In this document: positions 40,686 through 48,327 of the stretch, piece by piece
Layout of the letters: each line of letters starts with the position of its first letter
Position numbering within the stretch: position 1 is the stretch's first letter
NCBI GenBank assembly: GCA_018056705.1
Contig: JAGPFE010000001.1
Location: 124,001 to 188,000, forward strand
Direction of reading: 5' to 3'
DNA: 64,000 bases
Source of the DNA: Candidatus Hydrogenedentota bacterium
GTDB taxonomy: Bacteria > Hydrogenedentota > Hydrogenedentia > Hydrogenedentales > CAITNO01
The notes under the pieces: generated by a model
Told to the model about the DNA's origin: nothing
Databases searched by the model: none
The model's input: the letters and a program-made list of their open reading frames with translations, nothing else
Made by a program: the position numbers and the translations under genes

Positions 40686-41981
40686 CTATTCGATTCCGTT
40701 ACCGAAACGTTTTTTGATTGTCCTGAACGCGGCGTCGCATATTTCCAGCGTTTTCTGGATATCCTGCTCCGTGTGTGCCGTGGAAATAAACCAGTTGTGG
40801 TGTGACGTGAAATAGGCGCCCCGTCGGGTACATTCCGCGCACCAGTACTGGTGAAGCGTCATGGTCGGGTCATCCGTAATTCTCAGGTAGGGCATGGACG
40901 GTTCTCCGGAAACCTTGAGGGTATATCCGTGAGACTTTGCGACCTCCACCATGCCGTTGAGTAATTTCTCCCCGGTTTCCCGCAGGAGGGCCGGGGCGTC
41001 GAGTCGTTTCAATTCTTTCAGCGTGGCCAGGGCAGCCGCCATGGGCCCCGCGCCAAACCAGAACGACCCGGTATGGAAAACCCGTCCCACATCCTTGCGC
41101 AGCGACTCCACGCCGACCATCGCCGAAATGGGATAGCCGTTGCCGATCGCCTTGCTGAAACAGATCAGGTCTGGCTTGAACCCGTACAGTTCGCAGGAAC
41201 CACCCAGATGGAGCCGGAACCCCGCGCGCACATCATCGATGATGAACACCACGCCGTGCTTCCGAAGAAGCCGGGAGACCTCGTCCCAGTATCCGGGGGC
41301 AGGTAACTCGTTGTCCGCGAAAACGGGATGGTGATACGGACTTGAGATGAATCCAGCGACATCCCCCGCGTTTTCCTCGAGCACCTGCCGCAGGGCGTTG
41401 ACGTCGTTCCATGGGATACGGATCACGTGGGTCCAGTCATCGGGGATCAGCCCGTGATGTCCGGGCGACTGCATCCACGGGGTGGTGCCATGATACCCGC
41501 CCTTAATCGCGATGATTTTGCGCCTTCCGGTAGCCGCCCGGGCGGTCATGACGGCCAGATTGGTCACGTCCGCGCCGTTTTTGGCGAAAAAGGCCCAGTC
41601 CGCGATGGGAACGAGTTCACAGAGGTACTCGGCCAGTTCCACCATGACCGGAGCGGCCAGCGTGCCGGTGTCACTTTTGGCCACCTGGGTTTTGAATGCT
41701 TCATCTACTACTGGGTTCTTGTATCCCAAGATCATCGGCCCATAAGCGCACATGTAATCGATGAATTCGTGACCGTCCACGTCCCTGAAACGGGAGCCTT
41801 CTGCCCAGTCCGAGAAAAAGGGGTAGGCTTCAGGGGGCACGCAGGGAGGTGGACCAAAGTGCCCGTATATGCCGCCCGGGATTACCCGGCAGGCCCGTTC
41901 CAGCAGGGCCCGGGACCTGGGATAAGTAAATCCCTCCCCCCGCTCCGTCGTGTTTTCCAGCATCTCGTTTTTTTCGGTCAT
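40686..41981 (-). CDS. Class III (glutamate-1-semialdehyde-type) aminotransferase
   Basis: 431 residues from ATG 41981, with GGAGG eight bases upstream; an earlier ATG at 42005 would overlap the gene before it. Features of the PLP-dependent class III fold: IPGGIYGHFGPPPC (GSA-type N-terminus), RFRDVDGHEFIDYMCAYGPMILG, FFAKNGADVTNLAVMTARAATGR, the Asp in VVFIIDDVRAGFR, and the catalytic Lys in LICFSKAIGNGYPISAMVG. It is close in shape to HemL-like enzymes but the adjoining genes are not for haem. With the split transketolase it probably aminates a keto sugar or aldehyde made in the operon (inference). Confidence 0.9.
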   Translation of the reverse strand: MTEKNEMLENTTERGEGFTYPRSRALLERACRVIPGGIYGHFGPPPCVPPEAYPFFSDWAEGSRFRDVDGHEFIDYMCAYGPMILGYKNPVVDEAFKTQVAKSDTGTLAAPVMVELAEYLCELVPIADWAFFAKNGADVTNLAVMTARAATGRRKIIAIKGGYHGTTPWMQSPGHHGLIPDDWTHVIRIPWNDVNALRQVLEENAGDVAGFISSPYHHPVFADNELPAPGYWDEVSRLLRKHGVVFIIDDVRAGFRLHLGGSCELYGFKPDLICFSKAIGNGYPISAMVGVESLRKDVGRVFHTGSFWFGAGPMAAALATLKELKRLDAPALLRETGEKLLNGMVEVAKSHGYTLKVSGEPSMPYLRITDDPTMTLHQYWCAECTRRGAYFTSHHNWFISTAHTEQDIQKTLEICDAAFRTIKKRFGNGIE

Positions 41982-41997
41982 GACGAAGCCTCCCACG

Positions 41998-42759
41998 CTA
42001 TGCAAGATACCGCTCCAGGCGGTCCATGATCAGCGACACGTTATCCACCAGTGGAATCAGTCCCTCGATCCGGGTCAGGCCCAGCCCGATGGCCGCGAAC
42101 CCTGTTTCTTTCCCCGTCAGGACAATTCGCGCGGCATCGAGATCCCTGAAAAGCATCCGGGCCGTAACTCGCTCCGGTTTACCCAGTCCTGCCGTGAACC
42201 TTCCCCCCTCTTTTCTGATCCAGCCGGAAAACGCTCCGTCCAGCGTCGCGATTTCCAGCACGCCCTCCGGGGTGGCCGCCGCCAGCTTGGCGCAGGTTCC
42301 TTCTTCTTCGGCAAGTACCGGCACCGCCCGCACCGCCGCGTTCAGCATCAAGCGGGTACTCAGGTGTTCTTCTTCTTTACTTCGAAGCGTGATACCTGGG
42401 CGCGTCAGGGTTTGCAGGCGGGTGCCCAGTTCCGTGAATTCCTTTTTCAGAAAGGAGAGCCGCCCGATACCTTTAACGGGAACTGGCGGAAGTCCCTCGT
42501 TACGGAACATCCGGTTCAGGTGGATGGCCGATAACAGCACCAGGCCGATCGTTACGCCTTCCGGTTTTCCAATACCATGGCTTGCCCCATCGGGAGAAAA
42601 CCGGATCCATCCTTCCGGTCCCCCAAGGGCCTTGAACCAGGTGGTCTCCCGCCACGTGCGGCTTCGCTCACGGAACAACGGATCCGTGTTGGCCACTTCG
42701 GCAAGCAGTCCCAGTACCACTTCCAGGTTCAGCCGCGCCTGTAAAATATCGGCTCCCAT
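41998..42759 (-). CDS. SCP2-like (sterol carrier fold) protein B
   Basis: 253 residues, no signal peptide, first gene of the five-gene cluster. It has the same two-part layout as protein A: part one with WIRFSPDGASHGIGKPEGVTIGLVLLSAIHLNRMF, part two with VLEIATLDGAFSGWIRKEGGRFTAGLGKPERVTARMLFRDLDAARIVL and a C-terminal helix LIPLVDNVSLIMDRLERYL that matches VDAMGRG...KVGDFMQKIAKLL in A. The two are diverged paralogues, each at one end of the enzyme genes. Start ATG 42759 follows GGGAGA. No catalytic residues are seen; a ligand-binding role is likely. Confidence 0.58.
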   Translation of the reverse strand: MGADILQARLNLEVVLGLLAEVANTDPLFRERSRTWRETTWFKALGGPEGWIRFSPDGASHGIGKPEGVTIGLVLLSAIHLNRMFRNEGLPPVPVKGIGRLSFLKKEFTELGTRLQTLTRPGITLRSKEEEHLSTRLMLNAAVRAVPVLAEEEGTCAKLAAATPEGVLEIATLDGAFSGWIRKEGGRFTAGLGKPERVTARMLFRDLDAARIVLTGKETGFAAIGLGLTRIEGLIPLVDNVSLIMDRLERYLA

Positions 42760-42931
42760 GGTGTGTCTCCCGTCTCCACTTCCATAATCTCACTCAAAAC
42801 TAACAATTCCGGATCCACGATTGCAACCTTATGCTCTGAAATCTGGACCCCGTAAGAGTCTAAGCGGTACCATAATCCCGCTTCCAGTTCAGCAGCGGTA
42901 TTTCCATGTCGCCAGTTCAAGGATTAACCCC

Positions 42932-44416
42932 ATGCGAGAAAATTCCCAGGCCCAAGTACCGATGACGTTTCCGCGGGTCATGCTGTTGACTGCCCTGGTG
43001 GCTTTCGCGTTTCAGGGATCGCGGGGCCTGTTCGATTCCACGGAAGGACGCTACGCGGAATGCGCCCGCCAGACCATGGAACAGGGGAACCTTTGGGAAC
43101 CGGTGCTCAACGGCGAACACCACTGGACCAAGCCGCCCCTGACTTACATGGTAATCGCCGCCGGGTACAAGGTACTGGGCGTCAACGAATGGGGCGCCCG
43201 GACAGGACATGCCCTGGCGTTGATCGCCACCACGGCACTGGTGTACACCGCCGGTAACCTCATGTGGCCCGGCTCGGGGATTTACGCCTCCCTGGCGTAC
43301 GGGCTGGCCGTGTTTCCCGTGGGCGCATCCCACGCCCTGTCTACCGATGCCTTCCTGGTGTTTTTTCAGTCGGCGGCAATCGCGGCATACTGGGCTGCCG
43401 TAAGAAAACGGAAATCGGTATGGATCATTGCCATGTGGGTGGCCTTTGGCGGGGGATTCATGACCAAGGGCCCGGTGGTTTTCCTCATGTTTCTGCCGGT
43501 CGCGACGGCGCATATCCTGTTCCGGCGGCAGGGAAAGCCAGTTCCCATGCTCCTGAATCCCATCGGTTTGATAGCCTTCGCGGTGACTGGGCTGACCTGG
43601 TATGGCCTGATGATCCGCAAGTACCCGGAACTGCTGGGATACTGGGTTCTACACGAAACCATCGGCCGTAACCTGTATGGCGAGTTCAACCGGAATCCCG
43701 AATGGTACAAGCCGCTTACCGTGTACGGCCCCGTGCTGTTGCTGGGCGGCATTCCCTGGACCCTGCCGCTGATCCCGATGATCCGGCGCGCCTTCAAGGC
43801 GTTTCCAGACAAAAAAGCCATGTTCAAGGCTGGATTCGCGACACCGGAGCGGGGGTTTCTGACCGGGGGCGTACTGTTTCCGGTGATCATTCTCAGCCTG
43901 GCGACCTCCCGGCTGGCCCTGTACGTTCTGCCGGTCCAGGTGATTCTTTCCCTGGCGGCGGGTCGCGGATTGCAGTTACTGACCGATTCCTCTCCCGCGT
44001 GGCTTCCCCGGCTCAGGACCATGGCGCTGGTCACGGCCGTGGTGTTCATAGCCGCGAAGGGAATTGCGGCGTGGGTGCCGGCGGGGAACGACATGAGGTC
44101 CCTATCCATTAACCTGAAGCCCCTATTGTCCGAATGGCCGGAACACGACCTGTACGTGTTGCGTCACACCAGTTTGTACGGACTGCAGTTCTATCTCAAG
44201 GGAGACCCGGTTCCCCAGGTTGAACTCGAAGACGCGCAAAAGATACTCCAGCGGGCCAGGGATACCGGGCGAGTTCAACTGGTGCTTATGCGCACAAGGA
44301 CCCTGAAAAAACTGGAGGGATACATTGACCAGCGGATCTACCGGGTCATGCCCGTGAATCATTCCTGGACCATGATCGTCATTGATCGCCAGACCCTTCA
44401 GGAAAAAACCGGATGA
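42932..44416 (+). CDS. ArnT-like (GT83/PMT-type) membrane glycosyltransferase
   Basis: 494 residues from ATG 42932 (AAGGA eight bases upstream); the frame extends upstream to 42821 without a signal for a start. About ten membrane helices are visible. The first periplasmic loop has FDSTEGRYAECARQTMEQGN with the Asp-Glu pair, and HHWTKPPLTYMVIAAGY, the usual GT83 motifs; these enzymes move a sugar from a polyprenyl phosphate donor to lipid A or other envelope targets. A soluble C-terminal domain of about 110 residues ends it. The stop overlaps the GT9 gene's start (ATGA). Confidence 0.92.
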   Translation: MRENSQAQVPMTFPRVMLLTALVAFAFQGSRGLFDSTEGRYAECARQTMEQGNLWEPVLNGEHHWTKPPLTYMVIAAGYKVLGVNEWGARTGHALALIATTALVYTAGNLMWPGSGIYASLAYGLAVFPVGASHALSTDAFLVFFQSAAIAAYWAAVRKRKSVWIIAMWVAFGGGFMTKGPVVFLMFLPVATAHILFRRQGKPVPMLLNPIGLIAFAVTGLTWYGLMIRKYPELLGYWVLHETIGRNLYGEFNRNPEWYKPLTVYGPVLLLGGIPWTLPLIPMIRRAFKAFPDKKAMFKAGFATPERGFLTGGVLFPVIILSLATSRLALYVLPVQVILSLAAGRGLQLLTDSSPAWLPRLRTMALVTAVVFIAAKGIAAWVPAGNDMRSLSINLKPLLSEWPEHDLYVLRHTSLYGLQFYLKGDPVPQVELEDAQKILQRARDTGRVQLVLMRTRTLKKLEGYIDQRIYRVMPVNHSWTMIVIDRQTLQEKTG

Positions 44417-45666
44417 ACAGCGATCTGTCCCGGATCATTGACCGCTGGGCAGGCGTGCCGCTGTGTGCCCTGCTGACGTTACTGCACCGTCTGGTGCCAC
44501 CCCCGCGCGTGGAACCGGATCGCGTGCGGCGGCTCGCTTTTTTGAAGCCGGCGGAGCAGGGCGCGACGGTACTGGCCGCGTCGGCCATGCGCGTCGCTAT
44601 CGCGAGACTGGGGGCGGAAAACGTTTTTTTCCTGTGCTTTCAAAAAAACGCGGAAATTCTGCGCGTCATGAACCTGGTTCCGGAAACCAACCTGGTTCTT
44701 GTCGACGACAGTAACCCTGTAACCCTGACGCGGGACACTCTTCGGGCCATCGCGTTTCTCCGGGAACACCACATTGATGCCGTGGTGGACCTGGAATTCT
44801 TTTCCCGCTATACCGCCCTGATCTGTGGCCTTTCAGGCTCGGGGATCCGGGTCGGACTGCATCGTTTTCAGTCGGAGGGCTGTTACCGCGGTAGCCTGTT
44901 CAACCGACCGGTCCTGTTCAATCCTTACCTGTCCACGGCGGACCTCTACCGCGCGCTCACGGAAAGCGTGTGGGATAACGGTTCCATCCCCTGCCTCAAG
45001 AAAAAACTGGAGAAGGAAGAAGACGACGCTCTTCGGCCGCTTTTTTCGCCGACTATCGAAGATGAAAACGGCCTGGCCGCGCTGATCGACGCGGCTGGCA
45101 TGAGAGATATCCTGGCCTCGCAGTTCACGGTACTCTTCAACCCGAAATTCGGAGACGAACTTCCCATGCGCGCGTGGCCCGCGGCGCGATATGAACAACT
45201 GGCCGGCCAGTTATTCGAAGAGATACCGGATGCCCGGATCTTCCTGGTCGGCCTGCCAGGCGAACAGGAACAGGCCGCGTCTTTCAGCAGGCGGTTTGCC
45301 CCGGGACAGGTAGGCGACCTGACCGGCCGCCTGACGCTCCGCCAGTTGATCACCCTGTGCGGGAAGGTCGACGCCATGGTCTCCTCGGACAGCGGCCCGG
45401 CACACTTCGCTTCGCTGACGGATGTGCCGATTCTCGTGCTGTTTGGTCCGGAATCACCGCGTCTTTTCGCGCCCCGTTCGCCGAATGTGACCGTTTTCTA
45501 CGCGGGGCTCGCCTGCAGCCCCTGTTTCAGCGCCTGGAACCACCGGACTTCGTCCTGCCGGGACAACCAGTGCATGAAAGCCATCGCGCCGGAAACCGTG
45601 CTGGAAAAACTCCTGGAAATTTACCGACGCAAGCAACAGAAGACGACGGTTCACCCGGTTTCCTGA
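44413..45666 (+). CDS. GT9 (heptosyltransferase-like) glycosyltransferase
   Basis: 417 residues. ADP-heptose--LPS heptosyltransferase family: GVPLCALLTLLHR, RVRRLAFLKPAEQGATVLAASAMR, NVFFLCFQKNAEILRVM, FTVLFNPKFGDELPMRAWPAARYEQLA, VSSDSGPAHFASLTDVPILVLFGPESPRLF, and the C-terminal Cys-rich ACSPCFSAW...CRDNQCM, found in several GT9 members. It follows the ArnT-like gene with a four-base overlap, so both probably decorate the same cell-surface glycan. The end overlaps argH on the other strand by 16 bases. Confidence 0.92.
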   Translation: MNSDLSRIIDRWAGVPLCALLTLLHRLVPPPRVEPDRVRRLAFLKPAEQGATVLAASAMRVAIARLGAENVFFLCFQKNAEILRVMNLVPETNLVLVDDSNPVTLTRDTLRAIAFLREHHIDAVVDLEFFSRYTALICGLSGSGIRVGLHRFQSEGCYRGSLFNRPVLFNPYLSTADLYRALTESVWDNGSIPCLKKKLEKEEDDALRPLFSPTIEDENGLAALIDAAGMRDILASQFTVLFNPKFGDELPMRAWPAARYEQLAGQLFEEIPDARIFLVGLPGEQEQAASFSRRFAPGQVGDLTGRLTLRQLITLCGKVDAMVSSDSGPAHFASLTDVPILVLFGPESPRLFAPRSPNVTVFYAGLACSPCFSAWNHRTSSCRDNQCMKAIAPETVLEKLLEIYRRKQQKTTVHPVS

Positions 45667-47036
45667 CGCAAGGCCCGTTTCGCCCGCGCGAGTGCCCGCC
45701 GGACCTGTTTCGGGGCGGTCCCTCCAGGAACGTCGCGACGTGCTACCATCACCTCGGGGCGGATGAAGGTGTACAGGTCCGGGCCGAAAACGGGCGCGTG
45801 GCGCTGGTACTCCTCCAGGGGCAACTCAGGAAGGGTGGTCTCCAGTTCCAGGCACCTGCGTACGACCTTTCCCACGATTTCATGGGCTTCGCGGAAAGGT
45901 ACTCCACGGGCAACGAGGTAATCCGCCAGGTCGGTAGCCTCGAGAAAACCCTGCCGCAAGGCTCGTTGCATGGCCTCTTCATTCACGGTAACGGTTTCCA
46001 GCATCCGCGCGAACACTTCCACGCATAACAGGGTGGTATCGGCGGCATGGAAGATGGGTGGCTTGTCTTCCTGGAGATCCCGGTTGTAGGTCAGGGGAAG
46101 CCCCTTGACAAGGGTGAGCAGCGTCACGAGGTCGCCGATCACGCCGGCCGCGCGGCCGCGAGTCAATTCCGCGGCATCCGGGTTTTTCTTCTGGGGCATG
46201 ATGCTGGAACCGGTGGTAAAGGCGTCGCCGATCTCGATAAAGCCGAATTCCTGGCTGGACCACAGAATCAGTTCTTCCGCCAGGCGAGAGAGATGAACCA
46301 TGACCAGGGCGCAGGCGGAACAGAATTCAACTAGGTGATCCCGGTCGGCGACGGCGTCCATGCTGTTCGCGCTGATGCCTTCGAAGCCCAGTTCCCGGGC
46401 TACCATTTCCCGATCAATGGGGTGCGGCGTGCCAGCAAGGGCCGCCGAACCCAGGGGCATGACGTTCACCCGTTTCCGAAGTTCCCGCAATCGGTCCCGG
46501 TCCCGGGTAAACATTTCGTAATAGGCCAGCATGTGGTGGGCCAGCAGTACTGGCTGAGCATGTTGCAGGTGGGTAAATCCGGGAAGGAGGACGTGTACAT
46601 GCCGTTCCGCGAAGGCCACCAGTGACTGGCGCAACGCCCGGAGTTTTTCCAGAAGAGCATCCACCTGGTCGCGCAGCCAGAGCCGCACATCCGTGGCAAT
46701 CTGGTCATTGCGGCTGCGCGCGGTATGCAGTTTCTTGCCCGCCTCACCAACCCGCGCGATAAGCATGGACTCAATATTTGTGTGCACGTCTTCGAGCGCG
46801 GTGTCCCAGGCAACGGTTCCCGCGCGTACTTCCCGCTCGATGGCGTCAAGCCCGCGGAGAATCGCTTTCGCGTCCTTTTCGTCAATGATGCCTCGGGCCC
46901 CAAGCATCCTGGCGTGGGCTTTACTGGCCCGTATATCCCACAAGGCCAGACGGCTGTCAAAGGACACCGATTCGCCCAGCCGCTCCATCAGCGTGTCCGT
47001 GGACCCGGAAAAACGGCCACCCCACTGTTTCGCCAT
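45651..47036 (-). CDS. argH: Argininosuccinate lyase
   Basis: 461 residues, the usual length. It cleaves argininosuccinate to arginine and fumarate, the last step of arginine synthesis. Family motifs are KQWGGRFSGSTD, ALEDVHTNIESML, KKLHTARSRNDQIATDVRLW, GFTHLQHAQPVLLAHHML, and the signature loop with catalytic Ser, TTGSSIMPQKKNPDAAE. The C-terminal domain (LVARGVPFREAHEIVG, KRALRQETG) is normal. The start is ATG 47036; the open frame continues upstream to 47132 but lacks a good start there. A small ORF (47080-47256) precedes it. Confidence 0.97.
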   Translation of the reverse strand: MAKQWGGRFSGSTDTLMERLGESVSFDSRLALWDIRASKAHARMLGARGIIDEKDAKAILRGLDAIEREVRAGTVAWDTALEDVHTNIESMLIARVGEAGKKLHTARSRNDQIATDVRLWLRDQVDALLEKLRALRQSLVAFAERHVHVLLPGFTHLQHAQPVLLAHHMLAYYEMFTRDRDRLRELRKRVNVMPLGSAALAGTPHPIDREMVARELGFEGISANSMDAVADRDHLVEFCSACALVMVHLSRLAEELILWSSQEFGFIEIGDAFTTGSSIMPQKKNPDAAELTRGRAAGVIGDLVTLLTLVKGLPLTYNRDLQEDKPPIFHAADTTLLCVEVFARMLETVTVNEEAMQRALRQGFLEATDLADYLVARGVPFREAHEIVGKVVRRCLELETTLPELPLEEYQRHAPVFGPDLYTFIRPEVMVARRDVPGGTAPKQVRRALARAKRALRQETG

Positions 47037-47079
47037 ACTGTTTTCCCCGATATCTATTCCGTGATGCTCAACGCACGCG

Positions 47080-47256
47080 TTACTTTTTCTTTCCCTTGTC
47101 CGCTTCAGAGGCTTTCTTGATGATTGAATCAATCTCCGCCAGAATTTTCGCGGTTACTTCTTTCCGGTGCGCGTCGGAAATCTTGTAATGATGGGCCTGT
47201 TCAAGCAGTTCCATGGTACGGACACACACCTGGTAGGCAAATTCCTGCACCTTCAT
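47080..47256 (-). CDS. Small hypothetical helical protein upstream of argH
   Basis: 58 residues from ATG 47256 with AGGGAGA upstream; the longer frame to 47418 has no better start. It reads MKVQEFAYQVCVRTMELLEQ, then HHYKISDAHRKEVTAKILAE, IDSIIKKASEADKGKKK: amphipathic helix and a Lys-rich end. The gap to argH is 43 bases on the same strand, so co-transcription is likely. No family is recognised. Confidence 0.45.
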   Translation of the reverse strand: MKVQEFAYQVCVRTMELLEQAHHYKISDAHRKEVTAKILAEIDSIIKKASEADKGKKK

Positions 47257-47362
47257 GGCCGGTTCTCCCTGGGAAACGACGGTCGGACTATTGTACCCCG
47301 CCGAACCGAAACCGCGCCATGTGATCGAACGGTCATTACCTTGGCCAGAGGAGATCAAGGTT

Positions 47363-48268
47363 ATGTTCCGGTGCACGAAAGTCCTGGTAATACTCGCGCT
47401 ATGCTGCTGGGGAACCATCCTTTATGCGGCGGCTGAAGACGCGATTCCAGGGAGGAAAACAACGATTAAACTGCTCACATGGAACATCCAGATGCTGCCG
47501 GCCGGGCTGGAAACGTTTTCCGACGATCTGGATAAAATGCAACTGACCCGCCTGCCGTGGATCATTGAATTTTTGTCGCGGTCGGATTATGACATGGTGT
47601 GCCTGCAGGAAGTTCTGGATCCCACCGCGACCGACATGCTGGTCACGGGACTCCAGAAAGCGTTTCCCCACATCGTGCTTCCGCCCAGGGATCCGGCAAG
47701 GCTACTTTCCAGTGGAGTCCTGTTCGCGGCTCGCGTGCCCATTGAACAGGTAGATTTCGCGTGTTATCCAGACTGTTCCGGCGTGGACTGCCTGGCTTCC
47801 AAGGGCGTCACCATCATTCGTGGAACAAAGGATGGGGTTAGTTTTCTGGCAGCGGGGACTCATCTCCAGGCGGGGAGCCAGAAAATCCGGGACTTACAGT
47901 ACGTCACCATGGCCAACACGCTGGCCCGTCACCGTGAGCCCGGAATTCCCCTTTTTGTGATGGGGGATTTCAATACGGGGTTGGGCGACGCGCCTTTTGA
48001 ACACATGGTTACCCTTTTGCGGGTACGCGATTTTCCCGTGGACGATCCGAAACCTTACAGCGTGGACGCCGAGAATAGTTGGAAAGATCCGGGGCAGAAT
48101 CCGCGGCTGATCGATCATATTCTCCTGGACTCCGCCGGGACGAAAACCACCATTACGAAACAGACGATCCAGCGCGCCCGCCGGGAACACGAAGGAAAAA
48201 TCGTTGACCTTGCCGATCACTACGGCGTGGTCGCGGAAATCATGCTTTCCTCCAAGGCGGAGAAGTGA
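47363..48268 (+). CDS. Exported sphingomyelinase-like endonuclease/exonuclease/phosphatase
   Basis: 301 residues from ATG 47363 (GAGGAG nine bases upstream). A signal peptide (VLVILALCCWGTILYAAA) precedes an EEP-fold domain with LLTWNIQMLPAG, VCLQEVLDPTATDML (metal-binding Glu), SSGVLFAARVPIEQVDF, LAAGTHLQAGSQ (His), VMGDFNTGLGD (Asp-Asn) and the last DHYGVVAEIM. The Q-M-L-P and S-S-G-V-L-F-A pattern is near the sphingomyelinase C branch rather than the DNase branch. The substrate is probably a phospholipid or sphingolipid, but phosphodiesterase specificity cannot be told from the sequence. It converges on glmS. Confidence 0.85.
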   Translation: MFRCTKVLVILALCCWGTILYAAAEDAIPGRKTTIKLLTWNIQMLPAGLETFSDDLDKMQLTRLPWIIEFLSRSDYDMVCLQEVLDPTATDMLVTGLQKAFPHIVLPPRDPARLLSSGVLFAARVPIEQVDFACYPDCSGVDCLASKGVTIIRGTKDGVSFLAAGTHLQAGSQKIRDLQYVTMANTLARHREPGIPLFVMGDFNTGLGDAPFEHMVTLLRVRDFPVDDPKPYSVDAENSWKDPGQNPRLIDHILLDSAGTKTTITKQTIQRARREHEGKIVDLADHYGVVAEIMLSSKAEK

Positions 48269-48305
48269 ATAATTAAAACGCGTCGGCCCGGAGGACCGAC
48301 GCGTT
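48268..48305 (-). terminator. Terminator of glmS
   Basis: AACGCGTCGG (48277-48286) pairs with CCGACGCGTT (48296-48305); on the minus strand it is followed by TTTTAATTATTC. It overlaps the end of the sphingomyelinase-like gene. Confidence 0.85.
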
Positions 48306-48327
48306 GCATGCAGGAAAACAGCCTGGA

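Noticed and set aside
42729..42920. Small minus-strand ORF (63 codons, TTG start) before SCP2-like B
   Set aside because: It reads fairly like protein but has no ribosome-binding site, begins with TTG and overlaps the start of the SCP2-like B gene in another frame; evidence is too weak.
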